A DNA stretch of 45,242 nucleotides from Massilia sp. (lineage in GTDB: Bacteria > Pseudomonadota > Gammaproteobacteria > Burkholderiales > Burkholderiaceae_D), in assembly GCA_025359245.1 (NCBI GenBank), contig JANYGW010000005.1, positions 1-45,242 of the forward strand. The letters are read 5' to 3'. Below are positions 34,218-42,497 of this stretch, piece after piece. The position numbers and the translations under genes are program-made. A model generated the notes under the pieces. It saw nothing but the letters and a program-made list of their open reading frames with translations, made no database searches and had not been told where the DNA came from. Position 1 is the stretch's first letter; each line of letters opens with the position of its first letter.

Positions 34218-34880
34218 GTGGCCAAGCTGACCGCCGCACTGCGCCTGCTATTCGTCACCTGCCTCGCGTGGCCGGTGGTCCTGCTGTGGCTGGGCATCCA
34301 CGTACGCCACCGCGAGCGGCTGCCACGCAAGGGGCCGGCCATCGTCGCGGCCAACCACAACAGCCACCTCGACATCCTGGCCTTGTTGTCGCTATTCCCC
34401 TTGCTCAGCATTCCCGGCGTGCAGCCGGCCGCCGCGGCCGACTACTTTTTCAAGAATGCCTGGATCAAATGGTTCGCGCTGCATGTAGTGGGCATCATCC
34501 CCGTCATTCGCGGCGGCGATCGCAGCGCCGGCGATCCGCTGCAGGAATGCTATCGCGCGCTGGAACAAGGCAAGGTGCTGGTGATTTTTCCGGAAGGATC
34601 GCGCGGCGAGCCGGAGCAGCTGGCCGACCTGAAGGCCGGCATCTGGCACTTGGCCCACCGTTTTCCGGACGTGCCCGTCATCCCCGTGTTCCTGCACGGG
34701 CTGGGCAAGGCCATGCCCAAGGGCAGCTGGATTCCGGTTCCCTTCTTTATCAACATCGGCATCGGCAAGCCCCTGTACGGCACGCTGGAGAAGACCGATT
34801 TCCTGGGCGCGCTGCGTACGCGGCTGCACTGTTTGAAGCAAAAGATTTGCCCCACCAACGACACCACTGAGGACCTATGA
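34218..34880 (+). CDS. 1-acylglycerol-3-phosphate acyltransferase family protein (PlsC-like)
   Basis: The 220-residue membrane protein has one N-terminal TM segment (about 9-28), motif I NHNSHLD (46-52), and motif III FPEGSRG (124-130), which are the catalytic and substrate-binding motifs of PlsC-type acyltransferases. It probably makes phosphatidic acid or acylates a related lysolipid. GTG 34218 has an AGGGAG site, 9 bp after ynbB; its stop overlaps ynbC (ATGA). This gene is an addition relative to the four-gene E. coli ynbABCD order as I remember it. Confidence 0.88.
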   Translation: MAKLTAALRLLFVTCLAWPVVLLWLGIHVRHRERLPRKGPAIVAANHNSHLDILALLSLFPLLSIPGVQPAAAADYFFKNAWIKWFALHVVGIIPVIRGGDRSAGDPLQECYRALEQGKVLVIFPEGSRGEPEQLADLKAGIWHLAHRFPDVPVIPVFLHGLGKAMPKGSWIPVPFFINIGIGKPLYGTLEKTDFLGALRTRLHCLKQKICPTNDTTEDL

Positions 34881-36658
34881 ACACCATGACCCTACCCGTA
34901 CGCACCTTGTCGGAGTCGACCTTCGCCAGCTTCGACGGCACCCGTCTGTTCTACCGGCACTGGAGCGCGGCCGGCACACGCGCCCGCAAGGCCGTCGTGC
35001 TGTTCCACCGCGGCCACGAGCATGGCGCGCGCATGGCCCACCTGGTCGACGAACTGGACATGCCGGACGCCGCCTTCTTCGCCTGGGACGCGCGCGGCCT
35101 GGGCCGCTCGCCGGGCGAGCGCGGCTACGCGGACAATATCGGCGTGCTGGTCAAGGATGTCGATGCCTTCGTGCGCCATATCTCCGAACAGCACGGCATC
35201 GCCATTGAAGACATCGCCGTCGTCGCCCAGAGCGTGGGCGCGGTGCTGGTATCGGCCTGGGTGCATGACTATGCGCCGAAAATCCGCTGCATGGTGCTCG
35301 CCTCGCCCGCGTTCAAGGTCAAGCTGTATGTGCCGCTGGCCAGGCCTGGGCTGGCCCTGATGCTCAAGCTGCGCACGAAGTTTTTCGTCAACTCCTACGT
35401 CAAGGCCAAGTTCCTGACCCACGATCCGGCACGCATCGCCTCGTACGAATCCGATCCGCTGATCACGCGCCCGATCTCCGTCAACATTCTGCTGGGCCTG
35501 TACGAAGCGGGCCAGCGCGTGGTCGGCGACGCAGCCGCCATCACCGTGCCCACCCAGCTCTTGATCTCGGGCGACGACTGGGTCGTGCAGCACGCGCCGC
35601 AGCATGAGTTCTTTGCGCGCCTGGGCAGCACGGCCAAGGAGTTGCATGTACTGGACGGCTATTTGCATGACACCTTCGGCGAACTGGACCGCCAGCGCGC
35701 GCTCGACCTGGCCAGCGGCTTTATCCGGCGCGCGTTCGATGTCCCTGTGCCGCGCGAGAACTTGCTGAAAGCCGACCGCAGTGGCGTGACCAAGGACGAA
35801 TTCGACTGCCTGAGCGCGCCGCCGACCAATCTGTTCGCCCGTGCGTACTGGGCCATTTCGCGCCTGTCGATCAAGGCCGGCGCGCTGCTGTCCAAGGGCA
35901 TGGGGCTGGGTTTGCGCACCGGCTTCGACTCCGGCAGCACGCTCGATTATGTGTACCGCAACGCCGCCCAGGGCGTCCCCGTGCTCGGCCCGCTGGTCGA
36001 CCGGATCTTCCTCGACAGCATAGGCTGGCGCGGCATCCGCCAGCGCAAGGTGCACCTGGAGCGCCTGATCAATGATGCGATCGACCGCCTGGCCAAGGGG
36101 CGGCAAGCGGTGCGCGTGGTCGACATCGCCGCCGGCCACGGCCGCTACCTGCTCGAGGCGATCGCGCCGCGCAAGGAACAGGTCGAGCGCATCTTGCTGC
36201 GCGATTACAGCGCGCTGAACGTCGATGGCGGCAAGCGGCTGATCAAGGAACTGGGCATGGACGGCGTCGCCAGCTTCGCCCAGGCCGACGCCTTCGACCG
36301 CCCGTCGCTGGCCGCGCTGATGCCCGCGCCGACGCTGGCCGTCGTCTCCGGCCTGTACGAGCTGTTTCCCGACAATTCCTTGCTGCGCACCTCGCTGGCC
36401 GGCCTGTCCGACGCCATGGTCGATGGCGGCTACCTGGTCTACACCAACCAGCCGTGGCATCCGCAACTGGAACTGATCGCGCGCTCGCTGACCAGCCACC
36501 GCGATGGCCGGGCGTGGGTCATGCGGCGCCGCAGCCAGGCTGAAATGGATCAGCTGGTGGCCGAGGCGGGCTTTGAAAAAATCGACCAGCTGACTGACCA
36601 GTGGGGCATTTTCACGGTGTCGCTGGCGCGCCGCAAGACTGGGACGGCGTACCGGTGA
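34877..36658 (+). CDS. ynbC: Fusion of alpha/beta hydrolase and class I SAM-dependent methyltransferase (YnbC-like)
   Basis: The 593-residue soluble protein has two parts. Residues about 10-300 form a lysophospholipase-like alpha/beta hydrolase with nucleophile Ser119 in AQSVGA, Asp in SGDDWVVQ and His in DGYLHDTF. Residues about 350-593 form a Rossmann methyltransferase with SAM motif I VVDIAAGHGRYLLEA (about 412-426). The length agrees with YnbC (about 585 residues from memory). The start overlaps the acyltransferase stop and the stop overlaps ynbD (GTGA), so translation is coupled throughout. The fusion suggests that deacylation or ester hydrolysis and methylation act on one lipid or its head group. 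Confidence 0.87.
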   Translation: MNTMTLPVRTLSESTFASFDGTRLFYRHWSAAGTRARKAVVLFHRGHEHGARMAHLVDELDMPDAAFFAWDARGLGRSPGERGYADNIGVLVKDVDAFVRHISEQHGIAIEDIAVVAQSVGAVLVSAWVHDYAPKIRCMVLASPAFKVKLYVPLARPGLALMLKLRTKFFVNSYVKAKFLTHDPARIASYESDPLITRPISVNILLGLYEAGQRVVGDAAAITVPTQLLISGDDWVVQHAPQHEFFARLGSTAKELHVLDGYLHDTFGELDRQRALDLASGFIRRAFDVPVPRENLLKADRSGVTKDEFDCLSAPPTNLFARAYWAISRLSIKAGALLSKGMGLGLRTGFDSGSTLDYVYRNAAQGVPVLGPLVDRIFLDSIGWRGIRQRKVHLERLINDAIDRLAKGRQAVRVVDIAAGHGRYLLEAIAPRKEQVERILLRDYSALNVDGGKRLIKELGMDGVASFAQADAFDRPSLAALMPAPTLAVVSGLYELFPDNSLLRTSLAGLSDAMVDGGYLVYTNQPWHPQLELIARSLTSHRDGRAWVMRRRSQAEMDQLVAEAGFEKIDQLTDQWGIFTVSLARRKTGTAYR

Positions 36659-37938
36659 ACAGCGCCCGGCCCTGGATGCGCGCGGCGCTGTGGCTGGCCT
36701 GCCTGGGGCCGTTCTTCTTCCTCAGCTACGGCCTGGCCGGCGCATGGACGGCGCGGCTGGCCCATGTGCCCAGCTTCTGGTACGCGTGGGAAAAGCAGAT
36801 TCCTTTCCTGCCCTGGACCATCGTGCCGTATATGTCGATCGACCTGTTCTACGCGGTGTCGCTGTTCCTGTGCGCCACCCGGGCCGAGCTCGACACGCAC
36901 GGCAAGCGGCTGCTGGCGGCAACCGTGATCTCGGTCGCCGGTTTCCTGCTGGTGCCGCTGCAATTTGACTTTGTCCGGCCCGCCACCAGCGGCGTCTATG
37001 GCGCGCTGTTCGACCTGCTGACCGGATTCGACAAGCCGTTCAACCAGGCGCCGTCGCTCCACATCAGCCTGCTCTTGCTGCTGTGGCTGGTGTACGCCCG
37101 CCATCTGCGCGGCTGGGCGAAATGGGCGATGCACCTGTGGTTCGCGCTGATCGGCATCTCCGTCTTGACGACCTTCCAGCATCACGTCATCGATGGACTG
37201 GCGGGCATGATCGCCGGCATCGCCTGTGTGTACCTGTTTCCCGATGCGCCGCAGGCTTGGCGAGGTGATGTGCCGCGTCCGTCTCTTCGTTTGGCTGGCC
37301 TGTATGGCGCCGGCGCGCTGTGCTGCCTGGCGCCGGCCGTGCTGTGGGGTGGCTGGGCCTGGCTGATGCTGTGGCCGGCCGTGTCGCTGTTGCTGGTGGC
37401 CGGCGCCTACCGCTGGTGGGGTGTGGCGGCGTTCCAGAAAGCTGCCGCCGGCCACAGCTGGGCCGCGCGCGCCCTGCTGTGGCCTTACCAGGGCGCCGCC
37501 TGGCTCTCGTCGCGCTGGTGGACCCGTAACGGCAGCGCCTGCGTCCAGGCCTGGCCCGGCATCTGGATCGGACGCGCGCCAAGCCAGGCCGACTGGCACG
37601 CGGCGCCGTTTGCCGCCGTGCTGGACCTGACCGCCGAATTGCCGGCCAGCCGCGCCGCGCTGGGCCGCCACTATGCCTGCGTGCCGATGCTCGACCTGGT
37701 GCCGCCGTCGGCGCAGCAACTGGCGCGCGCCGTCGACGCACTGGCGCGGCTGCAGGCGCACGGTCCGGTGCTGGTCCATTGCGCGCTCGGCTATTCGCGC
37801 AGCGCGCTGGTGGTGTCAGCCTGGCTGCTGCGGCAAGGTATCGCTGCCACGCCGGAGGCCGCAGTGTCGCTGGTGCGCAAGGTGCGGCCCCAGATTGTGC
37901 TCGGCGCTGCGGCGCTGCAGCTATTGAAAGGCGGTTGA
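36655..37938 (+). CDS. ynbD: Fusion of PAP2 membrane phosphatase and dual-specificity phosphatase (YnbD-like)
   Basis: The 427-residue protein starts at GTG 36655, overlapping the ynbC stop (GTGA). The N-terminal membrane domain has PAP2 motifs: RP in DFVRPA, PSLH (near 136) and HHVIDG as HxxxD. After further TM helices, the C-terminal soluble domain has the Cys-based phosphatase loop HCALGYSRS (CX5R, Cys near 375). Dual-specificity phosphatases of PTPMT1 type dephosphorylate phosphatidylglycerophosphate. Two phosphatases in one chain suggest sequential dephosphorylation of a lipid product of the YnbA step. Confidence 0.88.
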   Translation: MNSARPWMRAALWLACLGPFFFLSYGLAGAWTARLAHVPSFWYAWEKQIPFLPWTIVPYMSIDLFYAVSLFLCATRAELDTHGKRLLAATVISVAGFLLVPLQFDFVRPATSGVYGALFDLLTGFDKPFNQAPSLHISLLLLLWLVYARHLRGWAKWAMHLWFALIGISVLTTFQHHVIDGLAGMIAGIACVYLFPDAPQAWRGDVPRPSLRLAGLYGAGALCCLAPAVLWGGWAWLMLWPAVSLLLVAGAYRWWGVAAFQKAAAGHSWAARALLWPYQGAAWLSSRWWTRNGSACVQAWPGIWIGRAPSQADWHAAPFAAVLDLTAELPASRAALGRHYACVPMLDLVPPSAQQLARAVDALARLQAHGPVLVHCALGYSRSALVVSAWLLRQGIAATPEAAVSLVRKVRPQIVLGAAALQLLKGG

Positions 37939-37939
37939 A

Positions 37940-38332
37940 GTGGACATGGAAAACGGGATCAGCGCGGCCGTGATGGCGGCGTTTCTGCGCACGGGCAAGC
38001 AGGTCGACCAGGCTTCGATGCTGTTGTTTTTGGCTGCCGTCATCGTGACATCTGGCCCGCTGGTGGCGCTGGCATTGCTGGCCGCCGGCATCCAGAAGTA
38101 TTACGCGTTGCGCGTTGCGCTCGATGCCGACCTGTTTGCCATTCTTGCGCGCCATCCCGAACAGCTGGCGCACTTCGATGCGGCCTTGGCATTGTGTGCA
38201 CGCCGGCCAGCATCGACGCGTCCGCTGGCGCTGCGCTGGCAAGGGGCACGCCGGCTACAACAGCGGCAGATCGGCGCGTTTGGGCTTCAGCTCGCTATGC
38301 TGGCTTGTGCGCTCGCCAAATCGCTTTCCTGA
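37940..38332 (+). CDS. Small membrane protein of unknown function at the end of the ynb-type operon
   Basis: The 130-residue product has a hydrophobic hairpin (about 24-48) and a hydrophobic C-terminus (about 110-128), with Tyr and charged residues between. GTG 37940 follows the ynbD stop after one base; ATG 37946 is an alternative. The tight spacing places it in the ynb-type operon. No known domain is recognised. Confidence 0.7.
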   Translation: MDMENGISAAVMAAFLRTGKQVDQASMLLFLAAVIVTSGPLVALALLAAGIQKYYALRVALDADLFAILARHPEQLAHFDAALALCARRPASTRPLALRWQGARRLQQRQIGAFGLQLAMLACALAKSLS

Positions 38333-38336
38333 AGAC

Positions 38337-38639
38337 TCACGCTGAGCGGCTTCCAGGTGCTGCACGCGCTCGGTCAGTTATTTTTTTTCCGAGCCACGCC
38401 GCAAAAAAACCGACAACACCCGCAACCGGAGCGATAAAGAGTGCAAGTAGACCGCCCCAAATCAGAAGGGCAGCCTTGGCATTGGGGCTATTACCTCCGA
38501 ATGCGACAAAATAAAGCAGACCCGCTGGAACGGCGAGCAAAGACAATAGGCCGACCAGCCATCGAGGAAAACGAATCGCGCCCAAGAAAACGGCAACTGC
38601 GACCGCCAAGATGATCCAGCATGAAGTGGAGATCGACAT
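38337..38639 (-). CDS. Small predicted membrane protein, hypothetical
   Basis: The 100-residue product has three hydrophobic segments (about 8-22, 28-47 and 58-83) and a basic C-terminus. It is convergent with the ynb-type operon end, 4 bp apart. Local base composition is visibly richer in A and T and in adenine runs than the neighbours, which hints at recent acquisition. No clear ribosome site precedes the ATG, so the call is tentative. Confidence 0.5.
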   Translation of the reverse strand: MSISTSCWIILAVAVAVFLGAIRFPRWLVGLLSLLAVPAGLLYFVAFGGNSPNAKAALLIWGGLLALFIAPVAGVVGFFAAWLGKKITDRARAAPGSRSA

Positions 38640-38666
38640 ATGTATTTTCGAGATAAAGGGCCCGTG

Positions 38667-38688
38667 ATTTACATTCGGGAATGTAAAT
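38667..38688. repeat. Perfect 10-bp palindrome
   Basis: ATTTACATTC and GAATGTAAAT flank a GG spacer. It lies 28 bp upstream of the small membrane protein start on the minus strand, so it could be its operator. Confidence 0.5.
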
Positions 38689-38793
38689 TCAAAAAGGAAT
38701 TATTGCGCCGCACGGTACTTGGCGGAAGTTGATACCCTGAAAAAGTGAGCGTCGGCTTTGTGAAGCATTTAGAAAGGCTCACAGAAGGCGTGC

Positions 38794-38839
38794 ATCCTAT
38801 GATTTGGGAGAGACGGCGGGCCGGAGCAAATCATAGGAT
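38794..38839. repeat. Inverted repeat 3' of udk
   Basis: ATCCTATGATTTG (38794-38806) and CAAATCATAGGAT (38827-38839) form a 13-bp perfect stem with a 20-nt GC-rich loop, starting 4 bp after the udk stop. There is no T run on the minus strand, so it may be a factor-dependent terminator or an RNA-stabilising hairpin. Confidence 0.55.
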
Positions 38840-38843
38840 TGGA

Positions 38844-39485
38844 TCAGGGCCGCTTCAACTGGCCGATGACGCTCGCTACCTTGGCGGTAATCATGTCGAC
38901 TGCCGGGCCATTGGCGCCGTGGGGCAAGATGACATCGGCATTGCGCTTGGTCGGCTCGATGAATTGCTTGTGCATCGGACGCACAGTTTCCAGGTACTGG
39001 CTGATGACGCTCTCTACCGAGCGGCCGCGTTCGGTAATATCCCTTTGCATGCGGCGGATGAAGCGGACGTCGGAAGCGGTATCGACAAAGATCTTCAGCG
39101 ACATCATTTTGCACAGGTCCGCGTCATACAAGGCAAACAGGCCTTCGATCACGATGACCGGAGCTGGCTTGACTGGGATGGTCTTGTTGGAGCGATTGTC
39201 GATCGTGAAGTCGTACTCCGGCATCTCGATCGCCTCGCCGTTACGCAGGGACTGGACGTGCTGTACCAGCAGCGGCCAGTCGAAGGCCTGCGGATGGTCG
39301 TAATTCTGCTTGCGGCGTTCTTCAGGGGTGAGATCGGATTGGTCGCAGTAGTAATCGTCCTGCATCACAACCGACACCATATCGGCGCCGAACGACGCTA
39401 GCACTTGCTGAGTCACCGTGGATTTGCCACTGCCGCTTCCGCCAGCGACACCAATGACAAACGGTAGGGAAATATTCTTGTTCAT
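38844..39485 (-). CDS. udk: Uridine kinase
   Basis: The 213-residue cytoplasmic enzyme phosphorylates uridine and cytidine with ATP or GTP in pyrimidine salvage. The Walker A motif GGSGSGKS (15-22), the QDDYY segment (42-46), the NYDHPQAFDW nucleoside-binding segment and the IEGLFAL segment are all typical, and the length matches E. coli Udk. It stands alone on the minus strand with a strong hairpin just after its stop. Confidence 0.95.
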   Translation of the reverse strand: MNKNISLPFVIGVAGGSGSGKSTVTQQVLASFGADMVSVVMQDDYYCDQSDLTPEERRKQNYDHPQAFDWPLLVQHVQSLRNGEAIEMPEYDFTIDNRSNKTIPVKPAPVIVIEGLFALYDADLCKMMSLKIFVDTASDVRFIRRMQRDITERGRSVESVISQYLETVRPMHKQFIEPTKRNADVILPHGANGPAVDMITAKVASVIGQLKRP

Positions 39486-39810
39486 CCCCGCATGATACCG
39501 GAGCGGCGGCCCGACTGACAGGGTTGAGCGCTGAAGCTGGCTTTTTATGGTTCGGCAGAAGGCCTTTTCTAAGCCAGTCGGCGATTGACGTCGTACTGGA
39601 TGGGATTTCCCAGGCGCCTGGCGAGGTGATCGCTCGCCTTCGGGCGATCAGCCCTTATCGGCGGATTGATACTGGTAACGCGCGGGTTTTGCGGCGCCTG
39701 ATTTTGTCGAACATCTTGCCATCGAAATAGGGCACACTGGATAACGTGATCAAAAAGTCAATCACGTACATCCCACGATCCTATTAACTTGACCATAGAG
39801 GAAGCAATCC
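39486..39810. other. Intergenic region between udk and a small membrane protein gene
   Basis: This 325-bp stretch must carry the udk promoter and the promoter of the next gene. A 68-codon plus-strand frame (39524-39730) starts with TTG, has no ribosome site and resembles nothing I recognise; it may be a remnant. A short hairpin with GATCGC/GCGATC arms and a TTCG-containing loop lies near 39628-39650. Nothing else was identified. Confidence 0.4.
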
Positions 39811-40266
39811 ATGTCGTTTGACCTCAAAAGCATCTTCCAGCCCGACCACGTGCGTTACGATGGCATTCGCCCAATCAATATTTATCTCATGCGGCTGCTG
39901 TATGTCTTGATGCTGCTTTTCCTCGGCAAGGACTCGTGGACGTTCATCCTGACCCACGTCGGCGCCTGGGATCCTTACGAGGCAATGGTATGGAGCGTGT
40001 GGGCTGCGTTTGCAACACTGGCCTTGCTGGGCCTTCTGCAACCGGTGAAGATGATTCCTCTGTTACTGCTCGAAATATTCTATAAGGTACTGTGGTTGCT
40101 GATCGTGGCCTACCCGCTCTGGAAGGCCGATAAACTGGCGGGCTCACATGCGGAAAGCATGACCTATGTGTTCTTGTTGGTGATCATCGCGATAGTCGCC
40201 GTGCCATGGGGATATGTGTTCAAGAGCTATGTGTTCGGCGTCACGAAAACCAGCGCCGCCGTGTGA
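39811..40266 (+). CDS. Four-TM membrane protein of unknown function
   Basis: The 151-residue product has four predicted TM helices (about 24-40, 58-78, 83-101 and 118-137) and short charged loops. It starts at ATG 39811 with a GAGGAA site. No catalytic residues or known family signature are visible. It stands alone between udk and trmJ and is probably monocistronic. Confidence 0.72.
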   Translation: MSFDLKSIFQPDHVRYDGIRPINIYLMRLLYVLMLLFLGKDSWTFILTHVGAWDPYEAMVWSVWAAFATLALLGLLQPVKMIPLLLLEIFYKVLWLLIVAYPLWKADKLAGSHAESMTYVFLLVIIAIVAVPWGYVFKSYVFGVTKTSAAV

Positions 40267-40573
40267 TCCACAGGGTATGAAATCGCAAGCGTGACACCGG
40301 CACTGTCCCTGACATCGACGATGAGTTGATGGCATTGGTTCAGGTAGGCAATGGCCGCATTTGGCCGTTGCCGGCCTGTTCCCGGCGTCCGTTTGGGGGA
40401 TGAAACACGCATCCGAGACGGACCGCAGAAAGCACCGTTGCCAAAGCTAGCGGTGGCGTTCCAACGACGCGAAATCGTCGGCAATTTCATGACGCGGGTC
40501 TCGTGGCCCCATGCACAGCGCGGAAAGAAACGCGAAAGCCATCCCACCACCTTATTCATGTCTGCGGTTTTTG
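40267..40573. other. Intergenic region between a membrane protein gene and trmJ
   Basis: This 307-bp convergent gap contains a 110-codon minus-strand frame (40227-40559) that overlaps the preceding gene by 40 bp, lacks a ribosome site and shows no recognisable domain; I consider it doubtful. No terminator with a T run was found. Confidence 0.35.
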
Positions 40574-41323
40574 CTATTTATTCTTGAGGATCTGGCGTGC
40601 GATGCCGCGCAAAATGTTGACCTCTTCGGTTTCAAGCTGGGTCCGCGAAAACAGCCGCTTCAAGCGCGGCATCAGCTTCTTCGGGTTGTCGGCATCGAGG
40701 AAGTCGATCGCCACCAGCGCCCGCTCCAGATGCGCGAACATGCCGTCGATCTGTTCCAGGCTGGCCGCGTCGCCGTGGAAACCGACTGCGCTGGCTGGCG
40801 CCGCCACGCCGTCGGCCACGCGGCACTCGTAGGCCAGCACCTGCAGCGCCTGCGCCAGATTCAGCGACGAGTAATCCGGGTTGGCCGGGATGTTGATCAG
40901 CACATTGCACTGTTCGACGATGTGGTTCGGCAAGCCGAAGCGCTCGTTGCCGAAGATCAGCGCCGCCGACAGCGCGCCCTGCCCCGCCACATGGCCGGCG
41001 AATTCGCGCGGACTCCACACCGGCGGCGAAAACTCGCGCAACCGGGCCGACACGGCAGCGGCGAAATTGACGCCGTCAAGCGCCTCGGCCATGCTGCCGA
41101 CGATGCGCGCGTTCTGCAGCACGTCCTGGGCGCCGCTGGCGAAGGCAACCGCTTCCGGGTCCTGCAAGGCGTCCGCAAAGCGCGGATTGACCAGCACCAG
41201 GTCGGAAAAACCCATGGTTTTCATGGCCCTGGCAGCAGCGCCAATATTGCCGGCACGGCTAGTCTCGACCAGGATAAATCGCAGTCGGGTAAAAACAGAA
41301 GTGGGGTTTTCGGGCATGTTCAT
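40574..41323 (-). CDS. trmJ: tRNA (cytidine/uridine-2'-O-)-methyltransferase TrmJ
   Basis: The 249-residue SPOUT (SpoU) methyltransferase has the N-terminal RFILVETSRAGNIGAAARAM segment, GNERFGLPN (motif II) and SSLNLAQALQVLAYE (motif III), which form the knotted SAM site. TrmJ methylates the 2'-OH of C/U32 in tRNA anticodon loops. It is divergent from suhB, the same neighbour relation as in E. coli, which supports the name. ATG 41323 is used; ATG 41317 is two codons downstream. Confidence 0.92.
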   Translation of the reverse strand: MNMPENPTSVFTRLRFILVETSRAGNIGAAARAMKTMGFSDLVLVNPRFADALQDPEAVAFASGAQDVLQNARIVGSMAEALDGVNFAAAVSARLREFSPPVWSPREFAGHVAGQGALSAALIFGNERFGLPNHIVEQCNVLINIPANPDYSSLNLAQALQVLAYECRVADGVAAPASAVGFHGDAASLEQIDGMFAHLERALVAIDFLDADNPKKLMPRLKRLFSRTQLETEEVNILRGIARQILKNK

Positions 41324-41489
41324 TTAAAATAGCGCCATCGCGCAATATCGATCACAGGAATCAGGGCTTGAAAAAGCACGATTTTAACCGTTCGACGTCG
41401 CACCGCTCTTTAATTCATTCTCGTTCATTACCGTTTGCTGCACCCGTGGGGGCGCCGCGGGCGTTAGCGTTCTTTTAACGGAAAATATA

Positions 41490-42278
41490 ATGCACCCAAT
41501 GCTCAACACGGCCATCAAGGCCGCCCGCCGCGCCGCCACCGTCATCCAGCGCGCGTCGTTCGACGTCGATCGCATCAGTGTTACTGAAAAACAACACAAC
41601 GATTTCGTCACCGATGTCGACCAGGCCGCCGAACAGGCGATCATCGAAACGCTGCTCAAGGCTTACCCTGACCACGCCATCCTGGCCGAAGAGTCGGGTG
41701 CATCTTCCAACCTGAACGACGAGAGTGAATACGCGTGGATCATCGACCCGCTCGATGGCACCACCAACTTCATGCACGGCTACCCCAACTATTGCGTCTC
41801 GATCGCGCTGTCCCAGCGCGGCATCATCACCAATGCGGTCGTGTACGACCCGGTGCGCAATGACTTGTTTACCGCCACCAAGGGCGCCGGCGCCTACCTC
41901 AACGACAAGCGCATCCGCGTCACCAAGCATGACCGCATCGCCAATACGCTGCTGGCTTCCGGCCATGGCGCCGGCCCGCGCGCGCTCGACGACTACATGA
42001 AGATGTACCAGGTCATGGCCGAACGCTGCCAGTCGGTGCGCAATGGCGGTTCGGCTGCGCTGGACCTGGCCAACGTGGCCGCCGGCCGCGTCGACGGTTT
42101 CTATGAAAAGGGCTTGAAAGCCTGGGATATCGCTGCCGGCGCGCTGCTGGTGACGGAAGCGGGCGGCATCGTCGGCGAGTTTTCCGGCGAGTCCGACTAC
42201 CTGTACAAGGGCGACATCATCGCCGCCAGCCCGAAGGTGTTTGGCCAGATGGTCACGCTGCTGTCCCCTTTCAAGTAA
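41490..42278 (+). CDS. suhB: Inositol-1-monophosphatase family protein SuhB
   Basis: The 262-residue protein has the metal-binding motifs AEESG (66-70), DPLDGTTNF (86-94) and AWDIAAG (about 212-218). SuhB hydrolyses inositol-1-phosphate in vitro and in E. coli acts in the rRNA transcription antitermination complex. The length and the divergent trmJ neighbour agree with SuhB. It starts at ATG 41490 after ACGGAAAAT. Downstream lies the structured rhlE leader. Confidence 0.93.
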   Translation: MHPMLNTAIKAARRAATVIQRASFDVDRISVTEKQHNDFVTDVDQAAEQAIIETLLKAYPDHAILAEESGASSNLNDESEYAWIIDPLDGTTNFMHGYPNYCVSIALSQRGIITNAVVYDPVRNDLFTATKGAGAYLNDKRIRVTKHDRIANTLLASGHGAGPRALDDYMKMYQVMAERCQSVRNGGSAALDLANVAAGRVDGFYEKGLKAWDIAAGALLVTEAGGIVGEFSGESDYLYKGDIIAASPKVFGQMVTLLSPFK

Positions 42279-42299
42279 AATAGCCGGCTAAGCCGTTTC

Positions 42300-42352
42300 G
42301 GGAACCACTAAAAGGTTCCCGCTCCCACCTTTTAGTTCCGCGGCGAAACTAA
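42300..42352 (+). promoter_or_regulatory. Mutually exclusive hairpins in the suhB-rhlE intergenic leader
   Basis: Three perfect stems overlap: A GGGAACC/GGTTCCC (42300-42306 with 42314-42320), B CTAAAAGG/CCTTTTAG (42308-42315 with 42328-42335) and C TTAGTT/AACTAA (42332-42337 with 42347-42352). A and C can coexist; B excludes both. The arrangement resembles an attenuator or switching RNA between suhB and rhlE. Confidence 0.45.
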
Positions 42353-42497
42353 TTCGTTTAGACTTCGCTGTTGTGATACTGCAATGCCCGGTGGCTCCGT
42401 TTCCCAGTGCCTGCGCCACCTCGGATTTTCTAATACTGATTGCCTGCCACTGGCGCTCCTGATGGGGCGACGGGCCGATCTCCACCATAAAGTTATC

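Noticed and set aside
39524..39730. 68-codon gene between udk and the membrane protein gene
   Set aside because: TTG start without a ribosome site and no similarity that I can recognise; reported only as content of the gap.
40227..40559. 110-codon minus-strand gene before trmJ
   Set aside because: It overlaps a better-supported gene, has no ribosome site and no recognisable domain or hydrophobic pattern.
42384..42497. N-terminal extension of the RhlE helicase
   Set aside because: RhlE proteins start at MSF; the upstream frame would cover the structured leader and has no ribosome site.
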